Origin: Peteryoungia aggregata LMG 23059
GTDB taxonomy: Bacteria > Pseudomonadota > Alphaproteobacteria > Rhizobiales > Rhizobiaceae
Assembly: GCF_030814435.1 (NCBI RefSeq)
Contig: NZ_JAUSUW010000017.1
Location: 1-64,000, forward strand
Direction of reading: 5' to 3'
DNA length: 64,000 nucleotides
Below the pieces are notes generated by a model. That model was not told where the DNA came from, did no database searches, and worked only from the letters and a program-made list of their open reading frames with translations. Below are positions 43,436-52,981 of the stretch, in pieces (position 1 is the stretch's first letter; the number at the start of each line of letters is the position of its first letter). Position numbers and translations under genes: made by a program.

Positions 43436-46257
43436 TGTTCGGTATCCCCCTGGCCTTCGGCGCTCCCGCCATTCTCGGCGCCCTGCTCGCGCTGCCGCTG
43501 ATCTGGTGGCTGCTGAAGCTCACGCCGCCGCGGCCCAAGGCGGAAGTCTTCCCGCCGCTCAAGATCCTGGCCGGCGTGTTGAAGCGCGAAGAAACGCCCT
43601 CGAAAAGCCCCTGGTGGCTGACGCTGCTGCGCATGCTGATGGCCGCGATCGTCATCTTCGCGCTGGCCGACCCGGTGCTCAATCCGCGCAACGCCACCCT
43701 CTCCGGTGACGGGCCGCTGCTGCTCGTCGTCGACAATGGCTGGGCAACCGTCGGCGACTGGGATCGCCGCGTCGAAACAGCGACCGCGCTGATCGGCGAT
43801 GCCGCCGACCGCAGCCTGCCCGTATCGATCGTCTTCACCGCAGATCCGACTCATGACGCGATCCCCGGCACTGCAGCCGTGGCGCTGGAAAAGCTCGCCG
43901 CCGCCACACCCCATCCGCAGCGCCCCGATCGGGCAAGGACCATCGAAGCGCTGCGCACCACCTTCTCCTCGGAACGCCCCGGCACGCTCGCCTATGTCTC
44001 CGATGGCATCGCCCGCGACCCGGAAGATCCCTTCCTGTCCGATCTCACCAGCCTCTCGCCCGCCGAATTCCGCATCGTCGAAGGCGACGGCGCAGCGAGT
44101 GTCGCCATCACCGGCGCCAACAACGGCTCCGATGCGCTGACCGTCACCCTCTCGCGCCTCAATGCGTCCGATGCCCGCAGCCTTGTCGTCGACGCCCAGG
44201 ACCGCCAGGGCCGCGTCATCGCCTCCGGTCAGGTCGATTTCGCGCCCGGCACCACCGAAGCCTCCGGCGAGATCGCCGCGCCCTTCGAGCTGCGCAATGA
44301 TTTCGCCCGCCTCTCGATCGCAGGTGTTGCTTCCGCCGGCGCCACCCACCTGCTCGACGATGGCTTCCGCCGCCGTAAGGTTGCCCTTGTTTCCGGCGAC
44401 AGCGGCGACGGCTTCCAGCCGCTGCTCTCGCCGCTCTACTACATCGAGCGCGCACTCGGCCCCTATGCCGACGTGGTCAAGCCCGGCCAGACCGATCTGG
44501 CCGTCGCCATCCCGGAAATCCTGGCCCAGAACCCGTCTGCCCTCGTGCTTGCCGATGTCGGGCGTCTGCCGGCAGATGTCTATGATCCGCTGCAAGCCTG
44601 GATTGCCAGGGGCGGCACGCTGATCCGCTTTGCCGGCCCGCGTCTTGCCGCCGCCCCCTCGGACGACCCGCTTGTCCCCGTCATCCTGCGCCAGGGCGAA
44701 CGCGCTCTCGGCGGTGCCCTTTCCTGGGCAGAGCCGCAGCCGCTTGCCGATTTCCCTGATTTTGGCCCCTTTGCCGGCATGCCGCGCCCCGAAGGCATCC
44801 TCGTCAAGCGCCAGGTGCTCGCCGAACCGACGCCTGACCTCGCCGCCCGTACCTGGGCAAGCCTTGCCGATGGCACCCCGCTTGTAACCGTCGAGGACAA
44901 CGGCGCCGGCCGCATCGTGCTCTTCCATGTGAGCGCCGAGGCCACCTGGTCCGACCTGCCGATATCAGGCACCTTCGTCGAAATGCTCCGCCGCATCGTC
45001 CAGCTCACACGCGTCGGCGCCGCCGAAGCGGAAGGCAGCCAGGCGACCGCCCCTTCGCTTCCCCCCTTCCGCCTGCTCACCGAACGCGGCGCGCTGACAG
45101 CCGAAGCCGGCACCGCCAAGCCCCTCTCGCTTGGCCCCGATCGCCCTGAAGCCGCGACTTTCGACAACCCGCCCGGCCTTTACGGCACGGAAGACGGCTT
45201 CACCGCGCTCAACCTGTTGCCCGCAGATGCGACGCTCCGCCCGCTCCCCTCGCCGACAGGCCTCACCGTGACCCGAGACCCCATGGCCGGTACCGCCGCA
45301 ACACCGCTGAAGCCGAGCCTTTTGACCATCGCCTTCCTGCTTTTGGTCATCGACAGCCTGATCGTGCTCTTCATGGGCGGCGCCTTCTCCCGCATGCCGA
45401 AGCGTGCGCCCGCTGCCGCCGCTTCGATCCTGGCACTCGCCGTGGCGGTCGCTGCCATCGCCCCCTCAGGTCATGCGCTCGCCCAGTCGGCCGATGCCAA
45501 GCCCGGCGACGAACAGATCCTCGAACGCCTCGACAACACCCACCTCGCCTATGTCATCACCGGAGAGCAGGACGTCGACCGCATCTCCGAACAGGGCTTG
45601 GCTGGCCTCACCGATTTCCTCACCTACCGCACGACGCTCGAACCCGAGCCACCTGTTGGCGTTGATATCTCGAAGGACGAGCTCTCCTTCTACCCGATCA
45701 TCTTCTGGCCGATCTCGGCCACCGCCCCCATGCCATCAGCGGCTGCCATCAGCCGCATCGACGCCTATATGCGCGCCGGCGGAACCGTGCTGTTTGACAC
45801 CCGCGATCAGGGCTCGATGCTGGGCGCAGACTCTGGCGCCTCGCCAAACGGCGAACGCCTGCAGGCCATCCTCGCCAATATCGACATCCCGCCGCTGGAA
45901 CCAGTCCCCTCAGACCACGTGCTGACCCGCGCCTTCTACCTCTTGCAAGGTTTCCCCGGCCGCTACAGCGGCAGTCCCCTCTGGGTCGAGTCCCGCCAGG
46001 AGGCTCAGTCGAGCAACAGCGCGGTTGCCTCGTCCGGCGATGGCGTGACGCCGATCATGATCACCGGCAACGACCTGCTCGGCGCCTGGGCGATCGATGC
46101 CAACGGCGCAAGCGTCCTGCCCGTCGTGCCCGCCGACGAGATGCAGCGCGAAATGTCCTTCCGCTCCGGCGTCAACATCATGATGTATATGCTGACCGGC
46201 AACTACAAGGCAGACCAGGTCCACGTGCCTGCCCTGCTCGAAAGATTGGGGCAGTGA
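43435..46257 (+). CDS. Large membrane protein with BatA-like N-terminus and DUF4159 domain
   Basis: The 940-residue protein has two N-terminal helices in the BatA style (AILGALLALPLIWWLLKLTPPRPK and a second near 60-80), a vWA-like region without a full MIDAS, a membrane segment at about 635-675 and a C-terminal DUF4159 domain (THLAYVITGEQDVDRISEQG to RAGGTVLFDTRDQG). It overlaps the DUF58 gene and is followed after 4 bp by another large membrane protein. It probably belongs to a cell-envelope stress or assembly complex driven by MoxR. Confidence 0.9.
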   Translation: MFGIPLAFGAPAILGALLALPLIWWLLKLTPPRPKAEVFPPLKILAGVLKREETPSKSPWWLTLLRMLMAAIVIFALADPVLNPRNATLSGDGPLLLVVDNGWATVGDWDRRVETATALIGDAADRSLPVSIVFTADPTHDAIPGTAAVALEKLAAATPHPQRPDRARTIEALRTTFSSERPGTLAYVSDGIARDPEDPFLSDLTSLSPAEFRIVEGDGAASVAITGANNGSDALTVTLSRLNASDARSLVVDAQDRQGRVIASGQVDFAPGTTEASGEIAAPFELRNDFARLSIAGVASAGATHLLDDGFRRRKVALVSGDSGDGFQPLLSPLYYIERALGPYADVVKPGQTDLAVAIPEILAQNPSALVLADVGRLPADVYDPLQAWIARGGTLIRFAGPRLAAAPSDDPLVPVILRQGERALGGALSWAEPQPLADFPDFGPFAGMPRPEGILVKRQVLAEPTPDLAARTWASLADGTPLVTVEDNGAGRIVLFHVSAEATWSDLPISGTFVEMLRRIVQLTRVGAAEAEGSQATAPSLPPFRLLTERGALTAEAGTAKPLSLGPDRPEAATFDNPPGLYGTEDGFTALNLLPADATLRPLPSPTGLTVTRDPMAGTAATPLKPSLLTIAFLLLVIDSLIVLFMGGAFSRMPKRAPAAAASILALAVAVAAIAPSGHALAQSADAKPGDEQILERLDNTHLAYVITGEQDVDRISEQGLAGLTDFLTYRTTLEPEPPVGVDISKDELSFYPIIFWPISATAPMPSAAAISRIDAYMRAGGTVLFDTRDQGSMLGADSGASPNGERLQAILANIDIPPLEPVPSDHVLTRAFYLLQGFPGRYSGSPLWVESRQEAQSSNSAVASSGDGVTPIMITGNDLLGAWAIDANGASVLPVVPADEMQREMSFRSGVNIMMYMLTGNYKADQVHVPALLERLGQ

Positions 46258-46261
46258 GACG

Positions 46262-48331
46262 ATGACGCTCGAATTCGCCCCCTTCATTCCATGGATCGCC
46301 ATCGCCGCGCTCGCGGTGCTCGCGGTCGTCCTCTCCGTCCTCGGTTTCCTGCGCAACGTGCGCGGCACGGCCATCCGTCTTGCCGCCTCCATCGCCGTGC
46401 TTGCGGCCCTTGCCAACCCGCTCATCCTCCAGGAAGAGCGCGATCCGCTGACGACGGTCGTGCCCGTGATCGTCGACCGCAGCCAGAGCCAGCAGATCGC
46501 CGGCCGCGTCGAACAAACCGACCAGGCCCTGCAGGGCATCCGCGACCGCCTTGGCCGTTTCCCGAATATCGAGCCTAGGATCATCGAGGTCACCGACCCC
46601 GGCGACAGCGACGCCCCCTCCACCAAACTCTTCGAAGCTTTGGCTGCCGCGACCACCGACGTTCCGCCGGCCCGTGTCGGCGGGGCAATCTTCATCACCG
46701 ACGGCCAGGTGCATGACATCCCCGGTGAAAATCAGGCGCTTCCCTTCGACGCTCCGGTCCACTCCCTGATCACCGGCAAGGCCGACGAATTCGACCGCCG
46801 CATCGAAATCCTGCGCGCCCCGCGCTTCGGCATCGTCGATGAAGAACAGGAACTCACCTTCCGCGTCTTCGACGACGGCGAGGCCTCCAACCAGCCGGCC
46901 GACGTCTCGGTCAAGATGAACGGCGAAGACTTAGGCATCGTCCCGGCCGTTCCCGGCGCCGAAACCTCGTTTGCCTTCCGCGTCCCCCGTGGCGGTAACA
47001 ATGTCCTGGAATTCTCGGTCGCCGCGACGCCAGGCGAAGTCACCGATGTCAACAACCGCGCCATCCACCTGATCGAAGGCATCCGCCAGAACCTGCGCGT
47101 GCTGCTCGTCTCGGGCGAACCGCATGCCGGCGAGCGCGCCTGGCGCAACCTCTTGAAATCGGACGCCTCTGTCGACCTCGTCCACTTCACCATCCTGCGC
47201 CCGCCGGAAAAGCAGGACGGCACGCCGATCAACGAGCTGTCGCTCATCGCCTTCCCGACCCGCGAACTCTTCGTCGAAAAGATCAACGACTTCGACCTGA
47301 TCATCTTCGACCGCTACCAGCATCGCGGCGTTCTGCCGATCCTCTATTACGACTACATCGCCGAATATGTGCGCAATGGCGGTGCGCTTCTGATCGCAGC
47401 CGGCCCCGAACATGCCGGCCAGGATTCGATTGCGCTGACCCCTCTATCATCGGTCCTTCCCGCCACGCCGACCGGCGACGTGCATCAGGCAGGCTTCTAT
47501 CCACGCCTCTCCGATCAGGGCAAGCGCCACCCGGTCACGCGTGGCCTCGATGGGTCAGCCGTCGAGCCGCCGCAATGGGGCCGCTGGTTCCGCAGCGTCG
47601 ATGTGGGCCGGACCGACGGCGAAACCGTGATGACCGCCGATGGCGACCGGCCGCTGCTCGTGCTGAACCGCGCCAATGAAGGCCGCGTTGCCATGCTGCT
47701 CTCCGACCAGGGCTGGCTCTGGGCGCGCGGCTTTGAAGGCGGTGGCCCGCATGTCTCGCTCTATCGCCGCATTGCCCACTGGCTGATGAAGGAGCCGGAG
47801 CTTGAGGAAGAGGCGCTGAAGGCCCGCGCCACCGGTCGCACGCTCGAAGTCACCCGCCAGACCATCGGCGAGGCCCCAGGGCCCGCGACGATCACCACGC
47901 CCTCGGGCGAAACCATTGCGCTGAACCTCAACGAGATCCAGCCCGGCCTCTATCGCGGCGAGCGCCGGATGACCGAGACCGGCCTCTTCACCGTCACCAA
48001 CGGCGACTTCTCCACCCTCGTCCATGTCGGCGCAGTCGACGCGCCAGAATTCCGCGCGATGATCTCGACCACGGACACGCTTGTCCCCATCAGCGAGGAA
48101 ACCCGTGGCCTCACCGCCCGCCTCGACGACGGCGACAGCTCCGTCCGCATTCCAGATATCCTGCCGGTGCGCGGCGAAGTCCGCGTGGCCGACGACCGCC
48201 GCATGCTGATCCGCCTGACCGATGAAACGGTGCTCAAGGGCGTCAACACAATGCCGCTGTTTGCTGGTTTTGCCGGCTTGGGGATCTTGCTGCTGGCGGT
48301 ATCCGCCATGTGGTGGCGCGAGGGGCGGTAA
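46262..48331 (+). CDS. Large membrane protein of the MoxR operon
   Basis: This 689-residue protein has two N-terminal helices (about 5-30, 33-58), a long extracytoplasmic region with Ig-like and glutamine-amidotransferase-like folds (VLLVSGEPHAGERAWRNLL; GGALLIAAGPEHAG), and a C-terminal helix (about 665-685) followed by WWREGR. This layout matches the last gene of MoxR-DUF58-DUF4159 operons in Rhizobiales. Its precise function is unknown. It likely forms a complex with the two upstream products. Confidence 0.88.
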   Translation: MTLEFAPFIPWIAIAALAVLAVVLSVLGFLRNVRGTAIRLAASIAVLAALANPLILQEERDPLTTVVPVIVDRSQSQQIAGRVEQTDQALQGIRDRLGRFPNIEPRIIEVTDPGDSDAPSTKLFEALAAATTDVPPARVGGAIFITDGQVHDIPGENQALPFDAPVHSLITGKADEFDRRIEILRAPRFGIVDEEQELTFRVFDDGEASNQPADVSVKMNGEDLGIVPAVPGAETSFAFRVPRGGNNVLEFSVAATPGEVTDVNNRAIHLIEGIRQNLRVLLVSGEPHAGERAWRNLLKSDASVDLVHFTILRPPEKQDGTPINELSLIAFPTRELFVEKINDFDLIIFDRYQHRGVLPILYYDYIAEYVRNGGALLIAAGPEHAGQDSIALTPLSSVLPATPTGDVHQAGFYPRLSDQGKRHPVTRGLDGSAVEPPQWGRWFRSVDVGRTDGETVMTADGDRPLLVLNRANEGRVAMLLSDQGWLWARGFEGGGPHVSLYRRIAHWLMKEPELEEEALKARATGRTLEVTRQTIGEAPGPATITTPSGETIALNLNEIQPGLYRGERRMTETGLFTVTNGDFSTLVHVGAVDAPEFRAMISTTDTLVPISEETRGLTARLDDGDSSVRIPDILPVRGEVRVADDRRMLIRLTDETVLKGVNTMPLFAGFAGLGILLLAVSAMWWREGR

Positions 48332-48386
48332 GGCTTGGCAAGCGGGCCATCTGGATTCCCCCGTGTTTTCCCGCTATGGTAGCGAC

Positions 48387-48584
48387 ATGACAAAAGCTGA
48401 CCTCAAGCAGACACAGACAGGACAATGGATGCTGCGCGATCCGCGCACAGGCCAGTATGTCGAACTGCGCGGTGCGAACTCCATGAAGGTTTCGGACCTG
48501 CCGTTGAGGAAGGGGATCGATCTGACCAAGCCGATCGCAGCTCAGGCTCTGGATGCCGGTTCAGGCTCGCAAAAATCTAAGTAG
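48387..48584 (+). CDS. Putative antitoxin partner of the PIN toxin
   Basis: The 65-residue protein (KADLKQTQTGQWMLRDPRTG; later ELRGANSMKVSDLPLRKG) sits 8 bp before a PIN-domain gene. It resembles neither Phd, VapB, AbrB nor RHH antitoxins: no DNA-binding motif is visible, and the first half looks like a small beta hairpin, the second unstructured and basic. The first ATG was used; no strong ribosome site precedes it. Its antitoxin role is inferred only from position and size. Confidence 0.55.
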   Translation: MTKADLKQTQTGQWMLRDPRTGQYVELRGANSMKVSDLPLRKGIDLTKPIAAQALDAGSGSQKSK

Positions 48585-48592
48585 CACCAGCT

Positions 48593-49024
48593 ATGGCCGG
48601 AGCGCTTCTCGACACCCACGCGCTCTACTGGTTGATCACCGCAGCAAGCACCATGTCGCAGGAAGCCCTTTTGGCAATCGCCGAAAGCCAGACATCGAAG
48701 CGGCTCTTGATATCGCCGATAAGCGCCTGGGAACTCTCGCTGGCCGCCCTAAAGCCGGCGCACAGAGACCCGATACTTCTGGATGACAAGTCGCCTTCAC
48801 GCTGGTTTTCGTTGGCAAAGGCCGCAACCGGCGCAAGGGTCGCACCTATACACCACAGAATTGCCTGCGAAGCCGCAACAGTGGTGGTCGACACAGGACA
48901 CAAGGACCCCGGCGATTGTTATTTGATTGCAACGTCGCGCGTCAAAAACATACCGCTGATTACCCGAGATCGGACACTGATCAAACTTGCCGCCAAGGGC
49001 CACCTAGAGGTCATCCGGTGTTGA
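48593..49024 (+). CDS. PIN-domain ribonuclease toxin (VapC-like)
   Basis: The 143-residue protein keeps the PIN acidic residues: Asp in GALLDTHALYWL (about 7), Glu in ISAWELSLAA (about 47), Asp in HKDPGDCYLIATS (about 105-110) and Asp in PLITRD. It should cut RNA, and the preceding 65-residue gene is the candidate neutraliser. The ATG lies 8 bp after that gene's stop without a ribosome site of its own, so coupled translation is likely. It follows the MoxR operon but is oriented the same way. Confidence 0.88.
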   Translation: MAGALLDTHALYWLITAASTMSQEALLAIAESQTSKRLLISPISAWELSLAALKPAHRDPILLDDKSPSRWFSLAKAATGARVAPIHHRIACEAATVVVDTGHKDPGDCYLIATSRVKNIPLITRDRTLIKLAAKGHLEVIRC

Positions 49025-49082
49025 TGCGAAGAAACCTCAACATATGCACCCACGCCATTCCATTTTCGGGAGGAGAGGACCG

Positions 49083-49292
49083 ATGAAGGACCAGCCCCAC
49101 AACGACGCGATGGCAAGCATCTTCCGCGAAGACCCGACATTGGCAGCAGCGACACTGGACACGATCCTTGCCGATGGCGACCAGGGAGAATTGCTCGTGG
49201 CCGTGCGGCAAATCAACATGGCCTTCGGCGGAACATCCGTGAGCGCGACGCCGCGCAGTGACGATCCCCCAAGCTCCGTCGGTTCAACCTGA
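49083..49292 (+). pseudogene. Truncated HigA-like antitoxin-type regulator
   Basis: The N-terminal 45 residues (MASIFREDPTLAAATLDTIL then DGDQGELLVAVRQINMAFGG) match the start of the addiction-module antidote/HTH regulators that normally reach about 95-100 residues. The helix-turn-helix half is missing, replaced by an unrelated 18-residue tail (SVSATPRSDDPPSSVGST). It is therefore probably a broken remnant. A GGAGAGGACCG ribosome site remains. Its last base overlaps the start of the next gene by one base. Confidence 0.65.
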
Positions 49293-50116
49293 TGCCAGCA
49301 AAGGCCCGCCCCTTGAAGCTTCTTTCCCTGAATTGCTGGGCAGGGCGCCTCTTCCCCTCGCTCCGTGACTATATCCTGTCGGAAAATGCCGACGTCATCT
49401 GCCTTCAGGAAGTCCTGCGATCGGACACCACCGAAGCGGAATGGGTGACCTATCGGGATGGTCATTTGGAATACCAGCAGCGCGCCAACCTCTTTGAAGA
49501 CATGCGCGCCGTTCTCCCTGATCACGACGCCTTCTTCTGCACCTCCATGCGCGGCGAACTCAGCGCAGACACTGGGCCCGTCTGGGCAGAATTCGGCCTG
49601 GCAACCTTCGTGCGACGAGGACTTCCGGTGATCGGCCAGGCCATGGACTTTATCCATGACCAATACCGCCACGACGGCTGGGGACCCCACCCCCGCCCCC
49701 GCAACGCCCATGTCGTCAGGATCCATGACCCCGAAACGGGAAAGCCAACGACCATCGCCCACCTGCACGGCCTGCGTCGCGAGGATGGCAAGCACGACAC
49801 GCCGGAACGTCTGGCGCAGGCCCATCAGCTGGTCGGTTTGATCAATCGCCTCTGGCGTCCGAATGACAAGCTCATCGTCTGTGGCGACTTGAACCTCATG
49901 CCCGACAGCGCCACCTTCGAGATCCTGCAATCGCTCGGACTGACGGACCTGGTGACGGCAGGCGCCTTCACGGGGACACGAACGTCCTACTATACAAAGC
50001 CGGAACGGTTTGCGGATTACATCCTGGTGAGCCGTCAGATCGATGTCTCCCGCTTCGAGGTCATCCGCGACCCCGAAGTCTCCGATCATTGCCCGCTCCT
50101 CCTGGAGTTCACCTGA
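49292..50116 (+). CDS. Endonuclease/exonuclease/phosphatase-family hydrolase
   Basis: The 274-residue protein has the EEP fold motifs LLSLNCWAGRL, VICLQEVL (metal Glu), IVCGDLNLMPDS and VSDHCPLLLEF. It lacks a signal peptide and is cytosolic. The family covers DNA repair exonucleases, phosphoinositide phosphatases and sphingomyelinases; the substrate is unknown. Its start overlaps the broken antitoxin-like gene. Confidence 0.9.
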   Translation: MPAKARPLKLLSLNCWAGRLFPSLRDYILSENADVICLQEVLRSDTTEAEWVTYRDGHLEYQQRANLFEDMRAVLPDHDAFFCTSMRGELSADTGPVWAEFGLATFVRRGLPVIGQAMDFIHDQYRHDGWGPHPRPRNAHVVRIHDPETGKPTTIAHLHGLRREDGKHDTPERLAQAHQLVGLINRLWRPNDKLIVCGDLNLMPDSATFEILQSLGLTDLVTAGAFTGTRTSYYTKPERFADYILVSRQIDVSRFEVIRDPEVSDHCPLLLEFT

Positions 50117-50187
50117 CCCTCAGGGCAGCTTTGGCAACCGAGCCGAGGCCTCGACACACCATCCACCCTGGCCTAGTCTCAGCCCTC

Positions 50188-50643
50188 ATGACCACGCCCC
50201 TCTCCCTCTCCGACACCGTCCCCGAAACCGCCCGCGACGCGATCCTCTCCGGCATCCGGGGCCATAACGACACCCTGCTCGGCCCGACCGACCGCAGGGA
50301 CGTCTTCATCCCGATCACCAGCGAAGACGGCGACGTCGATGGCGGGCTGATCGGCTATACTGGGCGCGGCTGGCTCTATGTGGAATTGCTCTTCGTCCCC
50401 GAACGCCTGCGCGGTCAGGGCATGGCGGCAAGACTTCTGGCGCTGGCGGAGGAGGAAGCCAGGGCCCGCGGTTGCATCGGTGCCTATATCGACACGATCA
50501 ATCCGGTTGCCTGCCGCGCCTATGAACGCGCGGGATACCGGGTCTTCGGTCGCATCGAAAATTTCACCAAAGGCCTCGATATCTGCTGGCTGATCAAGCG
50601 CTTCGGGGAAGCGCCTGAATCACCACATCAGGCCGAGGCATAG
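50188..50643 (+). CDS. GNAT acetyltransferase
   Basis: The 151-residue protein has the acetyl-CoA loop VPERLRGQGMAARLLALAEE (R/Q-x-x-G-x-G/A at about 70-80) and ends with a typical beta-strand tail (GYRVFGRIENF). The substrate is unknown. Its 3' end overlaps the converging gene by 16 bp. Confidence 0.87.
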   Translation: MTTPLSLSDTVPETARDAILSGIRGHNDTLLGPTDRRDVFIPITSEDGDVDGGLIGYTGRGWLYVELLFVPERLRGQGMAARLLALAEEEARARGCIGAYIDTINPVACRAYERAGYRVFGRIENFTKGLDICWLIKRFGEAPESPHQAEA

Positions 50644-51197
50644 GCCCGGACAGACGCCTCTTCCGTTGCGGAAACGGGCTCGGCAATGACCGCCTTGCAG
50701 TCGCGCCAGGCGATCACGCCCTTCAGCCGCGCATGCGCATCATCCGCCAGCGGCACGATCAGCACCCGGTTCGGATCGACGGGACCGGGGAAGTCGAGCG
50801 CCTTGTAGGCCACCTTCTCGAAGCCGAGCGGCATGTAATAGGGCGGGTCGCCGATCAGGATCACGCCTTCCGACCCCTTGCGCCGCGCCGCCTCGATGGC
50901 GATCCGCACCAGTTCGCGGCCAATGCCCCGGTTCTTGTGGGAAGGCCGCACGGCGAGCGGCCCGAGCAGATGCCCCTTCACATCCCCGGCCAGAACCGGC
51001 GTCATGCGCACGGAGGCAATGGTCTCGCCATTGTCGGCTGCGATGAAAGACAGCGACCGGTCATGCGGCCCCTGCTCGCGAATGCGGGCTGCCGCACGCG
51101 TGTGCCGGCCGGGACCGAAAGCTTCTTCATTGATGAGTTCGATGACAGCGTCGTGCGACGCATCCTCAGTGAGGTAGACAAGGCCAGAGTGAAACAT
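50628..51197 (-). CDS. GNAT acetyltransferase, YhbS-like
   Basis: The 189-residue protein has RPSHKNRGIGRELVRIAIE, the acetyl-CoA signature, and VILIGDPPYYMPLGFEKV, typical of the YhbS/N-acetyltransferase group. It is convergent with another GNAT gene, sharing 16 bases. Substrate unknown. Confidence 0.87.
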   Translation of the reverse strand: MFHSGLVYLTEDASHDAVIELINEEAFGPGRHTRAAARIREQGPHDRSLSFIAADNGETIASVRMTPVLAGDVKGHLLGPLAVRPSHKNRGIGRELVRIAIEAARRKGSEGVILIGDPPYYMPLGFEKVAYKALDFPGPVDPNRVLIVPLADDAHARLKGVIAWRDCKAVIAEPVSATEEASVRAYASA

Positions 51198-51446
51198 GGA
51201 TGACAGAAACCAAAAAGACAGACAGCAATAGGGTTCACGCGCACGGGTATCGTGCGTTCGAGAGCTTCAGCGTCGTCGTGGGTTCCGTGCGATGGTCATC
51301 GGGGCCTTCAAATCTTGAGTTTTGTTCGGATAGCAGCAAATTTTCCGCTCGTCCAACGGAAAACGCACTGTTCAATCGTCAGCCCCTCGCAATCCCAGCC
51401 AACAACCGTATTTTCCGGACCAAGTTCAAACGAGAAGGAAGCGACC

Positions 51447-52430
51447 ATGGGCAGACTGGTGGATGGCGTCTGGCAGGACGTCTGGTACGATACGAAATCG
51501 ACCTCCGGGCACTTCAAGCGCGCCGATTCAAACTTCCGCAACTGGGTGACAGCAGACGGCTCCCCCGGCCCTTCGGGCAAGGGCGACTTCAAGGCCGAGG
51601 CCGGCCGCTACCACCTCTACGTCTCCTATGCCTGCCCCTGGGCGCATCGCACCCTAATCTTCCGAGCCTTGAAGGGCCTCGAAGACCTGATCTCGGTTTC
51701 TGTTGTCGATCCGCTGATGCTGTCGAACGGCTGGGAATTCCACGACCGCGACGGCGCGACAGCCGACCATCTCTTCGGCTCCGACTATCTCTGGCAGGTC
51801 TATGTGAAGGCGGACCCGAGCTTTTCCGGCCGCGTGACGGTCCCGGCGCTCTGGGACAAGCAACAAGGCACGATCGTCTCGAACGAGAGCTCGGAGATCA
51901 TCCGCATGTTCAACTCGGCCTTTGATCACCTGACCGGCTCGACGCTCGACATGCACCCGGAGAATCTGCATTCCGAGATCGACGAGGTCAACAGGCGCAT
52001 CTACGACACCGTCAACAACGGCGTCTACAAGGCCGGCTTCGCCACCACCCAGGACGCCTATGAAAGCGCGGTTTACCCGCTGTTTGAAACCCTCGACTGG
52101 CTGGAGGAGCGACTGACAGATCAGCGCTACCTCTTCGGCACACGTATGACGGAAGCCGACTGGCGTCTGTTCACCACTCTGGTGCGCTTCGATCCGGTCT
52201 ATGTCGGCCATTTCAAATGCAACATCCGCCGCATCGCCGATTATCCGGCTCTATCAGGCTACCTGCGCGACCTCTACCAGACGCCTGATATCGCCGAGAC
52301 GGTCGAGATGCGCCACATCAAGCATCACTATTATCGCAGCCACACCATGATCAATCCGACCGGTGTCGTTCCTGTCGGTCCTGATGAGGACCTGATGGCG
52401 CCGCATGGCCGAGAAAAGCTCGGCGGTTGA
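51447..52430 (+). CDS. Glutathionyl-hydroquinone reductase (Xi-class GST)
   Basis: The 327-residue protein reduces glutathionyl-hydroquinones. The active-site Cys lies in YVSYACPWAHRTLIFRALKG (about 59), the Xi-class CPWAxR motif. The C-terminal helical domain includes FCKCN-like HFKCNIRRIADYPALSGYL and ends NPTGVVPVGP. The start follows GAAGGAAGCGACC. A 250-bp gene-free gap precedes it. It may protect against quinones. Confidence 0.92.
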   Translation: MGRLVDGVWQDVWYDTKSTSGHFKRADSNFRNWVTADGSPGPSGKGDFKAEAGRYHLYVSYACPWAHRTLIFRALKGLEDLISVSVVDPLMLSNGWEFHDRDGATADHLFGSDYLWQVYVKADPSFSGRVTVPALWDKQQGTIVSNESSEIIRMFNSAFDHLTGSTLDMHPENLHSEIDEVNRRIYDTVNNGVYKAGFATTQDAYESAVYPLFETLDWLEERLTDQRYLFGTRMTEADWRLFTTLVRFDPVYVGHFKCNIRRIADYPALSGYLRDLYQTPDIAETVEMRHIKHHYYRSHTMINPTGVVPVGPDEDLMAPHGREKLGG

Positions 52431-52433
52431 ATC

Positions 52434-52940
52434 TCACCAGTGATGTGCGGGGGCCATTTCCCCGCGCAGCTCCGCGATCCGCCGCAGCGTCGCCTGGGTC
52501 GCACCGTCGGGAAGCCTGTCCAGATCGAAAAAGCCGGCCTCGGCAATCTCCCGATCTGCCGGCCGCTCCGCCGTCTGCCGCACCGTGACGCGGTAGAGCA
52601 GCACATGGTCGCGCCGGCTGATCCGGGCGTTGAAATAGACATGGAAGAGTTCCGGCGTATCGACCGGTTCCAGGTTGCCCTCTTCCCGCATCTCCTTGAT
52701 CAGCGCATCGATCGCCGTCTCGCCGCGCTCGACCCCGCCGCCGGGCATATGCCAGCCCGGCACATAAGTGTGGCGCACGAGAAAGATACGCCCCGCTTCA
52801 TCGAAACAGGCCGCCCGCACGCCGAGCGTCATGCCGCGGCTGACGGCGAAATAGACATGCAGAAGGCGAACAAGGAACCTCTTCGGCCATCCGAGCCTTT
52901 CGCTATCGGCGCCGGGTCCGGCACCATCCGCTGGCTTCAT
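52434..52940 (-). CDS. NUDIX hydrolase
   Basis: The 168-residue protein has a Nudix box GGGVERGETAIDALIKEMREEGNL in its middle; the usual Arg of REL/REV is Lys here (IKEM), a mild deviation. A hydrophobic N-terminal stretch VRLLHVYFAVSRGMTLG precedes it. It converges with the GST gene, 3 bp apart, and is divergent from a metallophosphoesterase gene. Substrate unknown. Confidence 0.88.
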   Translation of the reverse strand: MKPADGAGPGADSERLGWPKRFLVRLLHVYFAVSRGMTLGVRAACFDEAGRIFLVRHTYVPGWHMPGGGVERGETAIDALIKEMREEGNLEPVDTPELFHVYFNARISRRDHVLLYRVTVRQTAERPADREIAEAGFFDLDRLPDGATQATLRRIAELRGEMAPAHHW

Positions 52941-52981
52941 TTTCCTTGCCCCTCGGTTTCAGCGCCGCTATGAGAAGCGCC

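Noticed and set aside
43279-44928. 549-codon minus-strand frame opposite the DUF4159 gene
   Set aside because: A shadow of a conserved operon gene; its start lies inside another coding frame.
49292-50116. Endonuclease/exonuclease/phosphatase protein as part of the PIN toxin locus
   Set aside because: The one-base overlap with the broken antitoxin-like gene looks accidental; the enzyme is complete and of a general family.
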